From assembly GCA_007128495.1 (NCBI GenBank), contig SKXH01000218.1, forward strand, positions 1-5,299: DNA of 5,299 nucleotides. Direction: 5' to 3'. This stretch comes from Bacteroidota bacterium. GTDB lineage: Bacteria > Bacteroidota > Ignavibacteria > T3Sed10-11. This document shows positions 1-5,299 of this stretch, piece by piece. The position numbers were made by a program, and so were the translations under genes. Positions within the stretch are counted from its first letter, which is position 1, and every line of letters begins with the position of its first letter. Below the pieces are notes generated by a model that saw only the letters and a list, made by a program, of their open reading frames with translations, was not told the DNA's origin and ran no database searches.

Positions 1-3000
1 ACCAGACCGATCTCCCAGGGCAATCCCGCATGCTTCATTGAAGAGAGGGAGGCCGCACCGGTACCGCCGTCGCCCCCGCATACCTTAATGCTGTCGGCAC
101 CTGCTTTTGCAACTCCGACTGCAATAGTACCGATATTCCATCCCGCAACCAGTTTTACGTTAACTTTTATATCCGGTTTAAGTTGTTTGAATTCGTAGAT
201 CATCTGCTTCAGGTCTTCGATACTGTATATGTCGTGAAGTGGAGGGGGCGATATAAGATCGACTCCGGGATTCGAGTGCCGTGCACGAGCAATATCGGGG
301 GTAACCTTGACGCCCATTAATTGACCGCCCTCACCGGGTTTAGCACCCTGTGCGATTTTAATCTGAATCTCATTCCCGGTAACAAGATACTGCGCCGTCA
401 CACCGAATCGCCCCGACGCCACCTGCTTTGACGAAGCGCTGATGCCTTCCGTAAAGTAATACGGATTCTCGCCTCCTTCGCCGCTGTTACTTTTCCCGCG
501 AATCTCTTTCATAGCAATAAAAATATCTCGTTGAGATTCGGCACTGATTGCCCCGAATGACATTGCACCTGACCCGAACGTTTTGAGAATATCCTCTTTC
601 TTCTGAACAGTGTGTGTATCCAATTGGGTACCGGTATACTTCAATGCAAAGAGGTGGCGTATGTTGACCGGTTCATCTTTCTCACCATAACCGAGATAAT
701 CCCGGTACAAATTGTTCGCCTCATGCTTATTATGTGTATCACGGACAAGTTTATGAATTATCTTTGACCGTATATTGGTCATCGAATGCCGTTCGCCCTG
801 TGCGATTTTGTTATGTTCTTTGTATTGATATGAATTGAGCAGTTTATCACCGGCGCATATCTCAATCCGTTTGATGATATCTGCAACAAGCTCATCTATC
901 CCGATACCGCCGATAATACTTATATGATCCCGGAAGAACATCGAAAGTATTTCATCGCCAAGCCCGACCGTAGTAAACAACTTTGAACTTTGGTAACCCT
1001 TCGCAACGGCAATTCCGCATTTGGACATAATCTTCATTAATCCTGTTTCAAATGATCGAAGAAGACTGCGCTCGTTATCGTCGGGGCTGCCGTCTTTTTG
1101 TTGTCGTGCTATTGCAAGCGACAGGTACGGGCAGACTGCCGAGGCACCGAAACCGATCAATGCTGCTATATGGTGTGTTTCACGGATCTCACCCGAGTGT
1201 ACGATAATCGATATATTTAACCGGAAGCCAATTTCGTTCAGCGCATTGACAACCGTCCGGAGTGCAATTAAGCTCGGTATCGGGGGATGTTCGGCCGACG
1301 CATTTTTATCGGTTATGATAATTGTGGTCGCTCCGTTGTGTGCGGCATCGTATGTTTGTTGCCTGATATTTTTTAAAGCATGCCTGAATCCGATGGCACC
1401 ATGCTCCCGATCGAATGTCGCTTCGAGTTCTTTGTAGTTAATGCCGTAATTATTGTTCGCTTTTTTACCGGATTCTTTTATGAAATGCATTTGTCCCAGA
1501 CTCAATACGGGGCTATCAAGTTCGATGCCGTGAACCGGGGGTATAAGTTCTTTCGGGGCAAAAATATTCGGCTTCTTACCCAGATGAATTGTTAGATCGG
1601 TAACGAATTCTTCGCGAAGATAATCTAACGGGGGATTGGTTACCTGTGCAAAGTTTTGATAGAAATAATCGAAGAAAGAACGGGGTTCCTGAGAGAAGAC
1701 TGCAAGCCGGGCAGTATCCCCCATTGAGCCGATCGGTTCTTTTCCCTGTTTTATCATGGGGGTAAGTATTTTTGTCAAATCTTCCTGCGTATACCCGAAT
1801 ACACCGAGTTGCTCGCTTGATGGATGGGGTACATCGTTACGTATATATCCCAGCTTAAACAATCGAGGATCGAAATGAGCATCGTAATTCTCTTTAGATT
1901 TACCGGGATCTCTGAAGTGTACCTTTCCCTTATCTATATCAACTTTCACGCCGGTACCGCCGTGCAGTGATCCTTTTTTTACAACCGTCCGCTCATCAAT
2001 TTTAAATGAACCCGCTTCCGACGAAAGATAAAAATGATCGTTTGTCATAGTCCACCGGCACGGTCGAAATCCGCTGCGGTCGAGACGGGCGCCGATGGTG
2101 CGTCCGTCGGAGTATGTTATAAATGCAGGTCCGTCCCACGGCTCCATTGCCCGGCTCCAGAATCTGTAAAAGCTGCTCTCTTTTTCAGCGGGCGGGATCA
2201 TCACCGCGAGAATATCTTCGAGATGCGGATTACTCGACCGGTACATAAGTGCTTCGACCATCTCGTTTAAGCTTCCCGAATCGCTAATGCCTTCGTGGGT
2301 CAGTAATTCACCGGCTTTCAATCCGAGGTACAGTTCACGAATCCTTGCCCACGAGCGGTTGCCGGTTATCGTGTTAATTTCACCATTATGGCCTATGATA
2401 CGAAACGGCTGTACTTTGTCCCACGATGTGCGGGTATTGGTACTGAATCGCCGGTGGAACAAACTGAAGCGTGTTTTATACTCAGGATTTTTCAAATCCG
2501 GATAAAACCGGTCGAGCGCATCGGCGCGTACCAGTGCTTTGTAAACGATGGTCGTAGCAGAGAGCGAAACAAAATAAAAATCCTGCTTGATACCTGCATC
2601 TGCCAGCTTGACGCGTGCGTGTTGCTTTGCGGTATAAAGCAGCTTATCAAATGAGGCATCGGTTCGACAGTGAGCCGGGCGTTGAATCACTGCCTGCATA
2701 ATGAACGGGAGAGTGCCCCGGGCATCTGTTCCCAGAATATCCGTATCGACCGGGACGTCGCGATACTCGAGGATATCCAATCCCAAAAAAGAAAAAACAT
2801 CCTTGAGAATTGTGAGACTCTTACGTTTTCCTTCGGCATTGCGCGGTATAAAAAGTGTGGCAATTGCCACCGAATTGCATTCGTATCCGAACAATTCAAA
2901 CGGGATGTCGGTCATAATTCCGGCGCCGTCACCCGTGACCTGGTCTGCACTGCAAGCACCGCGGTGTTCGACGCAGGCGAGTGAATCGAGACCTTCACGC

Positions 3001-3077
3001 AAATGATTATATGAATAATCACCCCGTAAACTTGCAACGAAGCCGACTCCGCAGCTTCCCTTCTCTGTAAGCATCAT
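1..3077 (-). CDS. gltB: Glutamate synthase (GOGAT) large/alpha subunit, 3' end outside window
   Basis: This enzyme releases ammonia from glutamine and adds it to 2-oxoglutarate to give two glutamates, in the cytoplasm. Seen: 1025 uninterrupted codons. The class-II glutaminase domain spans about residues 9-395, with nucleophile Cys9 in GSCGVGF, HRGA at 38-41, GDGAGI at 49-54, HRRFSTNT at 208-215 and the oxyanion-hole region GHNGEINT at 229-236. The central domain spans about 415-705, with EPIGSMGD at 447-454, AQVTNPPLDYLREE at 477-490 and HSGEIRETHH at 627-636. The FMN-binding synthase domain starts near 760-800, with GAMSFG at 837-842, GKSNSGEGGENP at 861-872, AQGAKPGEGGQ at 909-919, ISPPP at 942-946 and GGDGGTGA at 1001-1008. 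The 3Fe-4S cysteines and the C-terminal beta-helix domain (some 450-500 more residues in the family) lie beyond position 1. The start is fixed by an upstream in-frame stop at 3117-3119 with no ATG, GTG or TTG between; the next codon is also ATG (3074). No small subunit is visible, so NADPH versus ferredoxin dependence is undecided. The family call is very secure. Confidence 0.97.
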   Translation of the reverse strand, partial: MMLTEKGSCGVGFVASLRGDYSYNHLREGLDSLACVEHRGACSADQVTGDGAGIMTDIPFELFGYECNSVAIATLFIPRNAEGKRKSLTILKDVFSFLGLDILEYRDVPVDTDILGTDARGTLPFIMQAVIQRPAHCRTDASFDKLLYTAKQHARVKLADAGIKQDFYFVSLSATTIVYKALVRADALDRFYPDLKNPEYKTRFSLFHRRFSTNTRTSWDKVQPFRIIGHNGEINTITGNRSWARIRELYLGLKAGELLTHEGISDSGSLNEMVEALMYRSSNPHLEDILAVMIPPAEKESSFYRFWSRAMEPWDGPAFITYSDGRTIGARLDRSGFRPCRWTMTNDHFYLSSEAGSFKIDERTVVKKGSLHGGTGVKVDIDKGKVHFRDPGKSKENYDAHFDPRLFKLGYIRNDVPHPSSEQLGVFGYTQEDLTKILTPMIKQGKEPIGSMGDTARLAVFSQEPRSFFDYFYQNFAQVTNPPLDYLREEFVTDLTIHLGKKPNIFAPKELIPPVHGIELDSPVLSLGQMHFIKESGKKANNNYGINYKELEATFDREHGAIGFRHALKNIRQQTYDAAHNGATTIIITDKNASAEHPPIPSLIALRTVVNALNEIGFRLNISIIVHSGEIRETHHIAALIGFGASAVCPYLSLAIARQQKDGSPDDNERSLLRSFETGLMKIMSKCGIAVAKGYQSSKLFTTVGLGDEILSMFFRDHISIIGGIGIDELVADIIKRIEICAGDKLLNSYQYKEHNKIAQGERHSMTNIRSKIIHKLVRDTHNKHEANNLYRDYLGYGEKDEPVNIRHLFALKYTGTQLDTHTVQKKEDILKTFGSGAMSFGAISAESQRDIFIAMKEIRGKSNSGEGGENPYYFTEGISASSKQVASGRFGVTAQYLVTGNEIQIKIAQGAKPGEGGQLMGVKVTPDIARARHSNPGVDLISPPPLHDIYSIEDLKQMIYEFKQLKPDIKVNVKLVAGWNIGTIAVGVAKAGADSIKVCGGDGGTGAASLSSMKHAGLPWEIGL

Positions 3078-3083
3078 AAAACA

Positions 3084-3092
3084 CTCTACTCC
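3084..3092 (-). promoter_or_regulatory. Ribosome binding site of gltB
   Basis: On the minus strand the sequence GGAGTAGAG precedes the paired ATG codons. GGAG ends 11 nt before the first ATG (3077) and the following GAG ends 6 nt before it. This is a moderate Shine-Dalgarno match that supports the 3077/3074 start. Confidence 0.55.
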
Positions 3093-3113
3093 GGTAAGTA
3101 TAGTAAAAAACTT

Positions 3114-3141
3114 AATTTACCATAATATTGGTAAATGTCAA
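3114..3141 (-). promoter_or_regulatory. Predicted sigma70-type promoter of gltB
   Basis: Reading the minus strand, a perfect -35 TTGACA (3141-3136) is followed after 16 bp by TAAATT (3119-3114), a 4-of-6 match to the -10 consensus. The start of transcription would fall near 3107, giving a leader of about 30 nt that contains the Shine-Dalgarno site. A second -10-like TATACT lies nearer the gene but has no convincing -35. The spacer is largely filled by an inverted repeat, listed separately. This is a prediction by inspection only. Confidence 0.5.
3115..3136. promoter_or_regulatory. Perfect inverted repeat, candidate operator in the gltB promoter
   Basis: Two 8-bp arms, ATTTACCA and TGGTAAAT, are exact reverse complements separated by the 6-bp spacer TAATAT. 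The element runs from the last base of the gltB -35 box to the -10 box, where a bound dimeric regulator would block RNA polymerase. The AT-rich 6-bp centre and the lack of a T-tract make a transcription terminator unlikely. It does not match the NtcA order GTA-N8-TAC or the usual CRP/FNR half sites, and I cannot name a regulator. The repeat is certain; its operator role is inferred from its position. Confidence 0.55.
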
Positions 3142-3148
3142 GGCCTTG
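3139..3148. repeat. 10-bp palindrome joining two divergent -35 boxes
   Basis: CAAGGCCTTG is a perfect palindrome. Its outer arms supply the TTG of both facing -35 boxes, TTGACA on the minus strand and TTGCAC on the plus strand, leaving only GGCC between the boxes. It could be a regulator site or a by-product of two -35 elements placed back to back. Confidence 0.4.
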
Positions 3149-3174
3149 CACTTTCTTATTGTAATGACTATAAT
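3146..3174 (+). promoter_or_regulatory. Predicted promoter of the DUF4905-yjbQ-Fe-S gene cluster
   Basis: TTGCAC (3146-3151; matches the TTG of the -35 consensus) lies 17 bp before a perfect -10 TATAAT (3169-3174). Normal spacing puts the transcription start at about 3181, one base before the ATG at 3182, so the transcript would be leaderless or nearly so. The perfect -10 and ideal spacing are the main support; the -35 is weak. The -35 boxes of this and the gltB promoter are only 4 bp apart, so the two may compete for polymerase. Confidence 0.5.
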
Positions 3175-3181
3175 AGTTACT

Positions 3182-4054
3182 ATGAAATTATTTTCATTAT
3201 TTTCTTCTCATTTTTATAAGCCCTCGTGGATATACAAAGCCGGTAGCCAGCTCTGGCGTATTCTTTTTTCACACGGCCATCTCCTTGCAGGAGAACACAG
3301 GGATAATAATGCAAAGAAGGTTACATTCTTTTGTGTTGACAGCAGAAGCGGACAGGAACAATGGAACATGAGCCGCAAAGATGAGGGATGGTGGACTACA
3401 ACGGAAGGTGTTTATGGAAAAAATCTATACCTTCACGCGTTTGCAAAACCCGATCTGCCGCACCCGAAGCATGTGACAGCAATAGATATGGAAACGGGGC
3501 GTGTTTTATGGGAACATCCTGAATATACCTTTTTATATGTTACCGGTGATGCAGTTGTTGTTGAAAAACGTGATCTTGAACAAACGCGCTGCCATCGCCT
3601 CGATCCCCGAAGCGGGGAAATTTATGATACAATAGATGACTATGCTATCGTTGAAGCCGAACGCTATGAAGCGCGGTCGCAAGATCCGCACTTACATCTT
3701 ACCTTCCCGAATATCTATAACCCCGAGATGAACGATCATAGTAATTTTATTACTCTTATTAATAAAATCCAACAAAAGGAACGACTCGTCGATCCAATCG
3801 AGGTGCTGCAATATGAAAATAATTTGCTCATCTGCTATCACAAAGTGAAAGGGGGAGAGGTGAACGGGAATACGAATTTTACCCACGAGCTTGTCATATT
3901 CGACAAGAATAAACATAATGAATTATACCGCGACACTTTATACGATAATGCTTCTGCCCCGGTTCCCGACGGTTTTTTCATTCGGGAGAATGTTTTATAT
4001 TATATCAGAAAAAAATCGGAATTAGTTGCAGTCACTCTACAGGACGTACCATGA
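3182..4054 (+). CDS. DUF4905-like protein with PQQ-type repeats, function unknown
   Basis: 290 residues with no experimentally known role that I can name. Seen: repeated strand-turn units typical of PQQ-like beta-propellers, in which an Asp-x-x-(Ser/Thr)-Gly turn follows a hydrophobic strand. These are CVDSRSGQEQW (51-61), AIDMETGRVLW (100-110) and RLDPRSGEIYD (139-149). The opening Phe-rich stretch followed by KPSWIYKAGSQLWRI, and the GWWTTTEGVYGKNLYLH block (69-85), resemble DUF4905 proteins known mainly from Bacteroidota relatives. There is no signal peptide or membrane segment from the ATG at 3182, so it is probably cytoplasmic. An upstream in-frame TTG (3128) would add 18 residues, but it lies inside the promoter-region inverted repeat and upstream of the predicted -10, so I prefer ATG 3182. 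No Shine-Dalgarno sequence precedes that ATG. The stop overlaps the start of yjbQ by 4 bp (ATGA), suggesting translational coupling. The reading frame is secure; the family name is fairly so. Confidence 0.8.
   Translation: MKLFSLFSSHFYKPSWIYKAGSQLWRILFSHGHLLAGEHRDNNAKKVTFFCVDSRSGQEQWNMSRKDEGWWTTTEGVYGKNLYLHAFAKPDLPHPKHVTAIDMETGRVLWEHPEYTFLYVTGDAVVVEKRDLEQTRCHRLDPRSGEIYDTIDDYAIVEAERYEARSQDPHLHLTFPNIYNPEMNDHSNFITLINKIQQKERLVDPIEVLQYENNLLICYHKVKGGEVNGNTNFTHELVIFDKNKHNELYRDTLYDNASAPVPDGFFIRENVLYYIRKKSELVAVTLQDVP
4041..4044 (+). promoter_or_regulatory. Ribosome binding site of yjbQ within the preceding gene
   Basis: AGGA lies 6 nt before the ATG at 4051, inside the last codons of the DUF4905-like gene. 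Together with the ATGA stop/start overlap this fits coupled translation. Confidence 0.5.
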
Positions 4055-4476
4055 TCATTCAAACAGATACCATTCAGTTGAATACGAAAGGACACACCGA
4101 TATCATAGATATTACCGGTGAAGTACAGGATATAATCACAAATCACGCTATTGAGAACGGACAGGTTCTCATCTTTGTACCCGGTTCAACGGGCGGCCTT
4201 ACCACCGTCGAGTATGAACCCGGACTTATCAAAGACCTCCCCGAAGCATACGAACGGATTGCGCCGACCGGAAAATCTTACCATCACGACGCACGATGGG
4301 GCGACGGAAACGGCTACGCGCACGTTCGTGCCTCATTGACCGGGCCGTCACTTACCATTCCGATAATTAACGGAAGAATGTCGCTCGGAACCTGGCAGCA
4401 AATTATTTTTATTGACTTCGATAACCGGTCGAGAAAACGAGAGCTTATTGTACAAGTGTCAGGCATATCAACTTAA
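4051..4476 (+). CDS. yjbQ: YjbQ / UPF0047 family protein (annotated as secondary thiamine-phosphate synthase)
   Basis: 141 residues, the normal length for this single-domain family, which forms small trimeric beta-rich proteins. Some members have weak thiamine-phosphate synthase activity and can stand in for ThiE, but the true role is unsettled. Seen: the VFVPGST-type strand (FVPGSTGGLTTVEYEPG, 42-58), KSYHHD at 75-80, WGDGNGYAHVRASLTGPS at 83-100 with His91, and the family signature GRMSLGTWQQ at 108-117 followed by IDFDNR at 121-126. His78, His79 and His91 are candidate metal or active-site ligands. This is the 'GST' subtype with EYEPGLIKDLPEA, in which the histidine of the classical HTTAA motif is replaced by Ser46; here GG also replaces the usual AA. 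The ATG overlaps the upstream stop. The family is secure; biochemical activity is uncertain. Confidence 0.93.
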   Translation: MIIQTDTIQLNTKGHTDIIDITGEVQDIITNHAIENGQVLIFVPGSTGGLTTVEYEPGLIKDLPEAYERIAPTGKSYHHDARWGDGNGYAHVRASLTGPSLTIPIINGRMSLGTWQQIIFIDFDNRSRKRELIVQVSGIST

Positions 4477-4501
4477 CTAAAACAGTATATATAGAATGTG
4501 T

Positions 4502-4510
4502 AAAGGAGAT
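4502..4510 (+). promoter_or_regulatory. Strong Shine-Dalgarno of the Fe-S oxidoreductase gene
   Basis: AAAGGAGAT is close to a full anti-16S match, and GGAG ends 7 nt before the ATG at 4516. It decides the start: another ATG at 4511 is in a different frame and meets a stop within six codons. The 39-bp gap after yjbQ shows no hairpin terminator and no convincing promoter, so read-through from upstream is likely. Confidence 0.8.
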
Positions 4511-4515
4511 ATGGA

Positions 4516-5299
4516 ATGCTCACCGTAACTGAAAAGATCCTCTTTGTAATTTTAGCAATTGCCTCATTATATCTGGCATACATTACTTTTAGCAGAATGT
4601 TTTATATTATCAATCGCGGCACCGGTGAACTACAGTACCGCGAGATCCCGACACGTATCATGACCGGGATAACTGCGCTTATTAATCAGGGACAGATATT
4701 ACGTGACCGTACCGTTACGTCCCTTTTCCATTATGCAGTGGCCTGGGGATTTATATTTTATATTCTTGTCAACATTGTCGACGTACTTGAAGGTTACATT
4801 GCAGGTTTTCATTTTCTCGGCGATACGATTGCGGGAGGAATATACCGGTTACTGGCAGATGTGTTGAGTTTCGGTGTATTGTTGGGAATTATATATTTAC
4901 TTGTCCGACGCTTCATTGCCGCAGCACCAGCATTACAGACCCGCGAGGATGTAAAATTGATGCCGGAGGCAATTCGGGGGATCCCGAATGATTCCTGGAT
5001 CGTCGGCGGATTTATCTTTCTGCACGTAGGATTTCGGTTTTTGGGTGAATCGTTTCTCATTGCGCATAATGGAACCGATCTCTGGCAACCGTTTGCTACT
5101 TCTGTAGCGAACGTCTGGCACGCATTTGCGCTCACGCCCGATGTAATCATTATCGGCTGGCACGTGAGCTGGTGGATAGCACTGGGATTGATCTTACTGT
5201 TCATTCCGTATTTCCCGTATAGTAAACACGCTCATTTATTTATGGGACCGCTTAATTTTATGGTCAGCCCACAAGGGACTTCGATTGGTAAAATGGATC
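4516..5299 (+). CDS. Membrane heme/Fe-S oxidoreductase, N-terminal part (ETF:menaquinone oxidoreductase-like), 3' end outside window
   Basis: 261 residues are visible. Seen: five hydrophobic membrane segments at about 7-30, 70-93, 109-133, 160-182 and 211-235. The histidine pattern is that of the NarI-like cytochrome b domain: His72 in LFHYAVAWGF, His170, His202, His216 in GWHVSWW, and His238/His240 in YSKHAHLFMGPLN, candidate ligands for heme b. The sequence SKHAHLFMGPLNFMVSPQG resembles the linker that in this family leads to a cytoplasmic part with two 4Fe-4S ferredoxin motifs and two CCG (DUF224, HdrD/GlpC-like) domains. That part, roughly 400 more residues, would lie past the window edge. 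Related proteins have been shown or proposed to pass electrons from electron-transfer flavoprotein to menaquinone. This substrate assignment is inferred from domain architecture; no etf gene is in view. It follows yjbQ in the same direction. Alternative: another membrane heterodisulfide-reductase-like or nitrate-reductase-gamma-like subunit. Confidence 0.8.
   Translation, partial: MLTVTEKILFVILAIASLYLAYITFSRMFYIINRGTGELQYREIPTRIMTGITALINQGQILRDRTVTSLFHYAVAWGFIFYILVNIVDVLEGYIAGFHFLGDTIAGGIYRLLADVLSFGVLLGIIYLLVRRFIAAAPALQTREDVKLMPEAIRGIPNDSWIVGGFIFLHVGFRFLGESFLIAHNGTDLWQPFATSVANVWHAFALTPDVIIIGWHVSWWIALGLILLFIPYFPYSKHAHLFMGPLNFMVSPQGTSIGKMD

Noticed and set aside
1021..1437. Plus-strand open frame of 138 codons
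   Set aside because: It lies entirely antisense to the conserved central domain of gltB, and its protein looks like no known family; it is a shadow of codon composition.
2034..3006. Several overlapping plus-strand open frames of 72-104 codons and a minus-strand frame of 70 codons
   Set aside because: All overlap the glutaminase domain of gltB in other frames and show no family motifs or start signals.
3115..3136. Inverted repeat as a transcription terminator or NtcA site
   Set aside because: It has no GC-rich stem or T-tract and lies upstream of both genes, and the half-site order is TAC...GTA rather than GTA-N8-TAC.
3128..3181. TTG-initiated N-terminal extension of the DUF4905-like protein (18 residues, hydrophobic)
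   Set aside because: It could pass for a signal peptide, but it coincides with the inverted repeat and both promoter elements and has no Shine-Dalgarno site, so it is better explained as regulatory DNA.
3692..3916. Minus-strand open frame of 74 codons
   Set aside because: Antisense to the DUF4905-like gene with no recognisable features.
4151..4339. Plus-strand open frame of 62 codons
   Set aside because: Another frame inside yjbQ, whose own frame carries all the family motifs.
4477..4515. Separate promoter for the Fe-S oxidoreductase gene (TATATA near 4487)
   Set aside because: No -35 at suitable spacing; the AT-rich run alone is weak evidence.
4809..5204. Minus-strand open frames of 131 and 76 codons
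   Set aside because: Antisense to the membrane domain gene; the plus frame has five membrane segments, conserved-looking histidines and a strong ribosome binding site.

Overview
The window holds one very large partial gene on the minus strand and a tight cluster on the plus strand, back to back around a short divergent control region of about 100 bp. The left three fifths (1-3077, minus) is the N-terminal two thirds of the large (alpha) subunit of glutamate synthase (GOGAT, gltB-type). It reads without interruption for 1025 codons from its start to the window edge. The 3078-3181 interval carries two back-to-back promoter-like sequences and a strong inverted repeat inside the gltB-side promoter.

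The right part (3182-5299, plus) carries three genes in one direction. The first is a 290-residue protein resembling the DUF4905 / PQQ-like repeat family. The second is a 141-residue YjbQ-family protein (UPF0047, often labelled 'secondary thiamine-phosphate synthase'). The third is the membrane-embedded N-terminal part of a large Fe-S/heme oxidoreductase of the kind proposed to pass electrons from electron-transfer flavoprotein (ETF) to menaquinone. The first two overlap by the ATGA motif. The third follows after 39 bp with a near-perfect Shine-Dalgarno sequence. No terminator-like hairpin was found between them, so they may form one operon.

Organism: GC looks mid-40s by eye. A DUF4905-like protein points towards the Bacteroidota/Chlorobiota/Ignavibacteria-type (FCB) bacteria. 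The good Shine-Dalgarno sites before yjbQ and the Fe-S gene, and the sigma70-like promoter boxes, argue against typical Bacteroidia, which rarely use Shine-Dalgarno sites. This placement is tentative. The YjbQ variant seen here is also shared with archaea and deep-branching bacteria.

How the genes fit together: GOGAT makes glutamate from glutamine and 2-oxoglutarate using NAD(P)H or reduced ferredoxin. The Fe-S membrane protein would belong to the quinone side of electron transport. The functions of the DUF4905-like and YjbQ proteins are not firmly known. I see no sign of a mobile element, CRISPR array, defence system, tRNA or rRNA. Most of the window is housekeeping metabolism. The most unusual signals are in the divergent promoter region.
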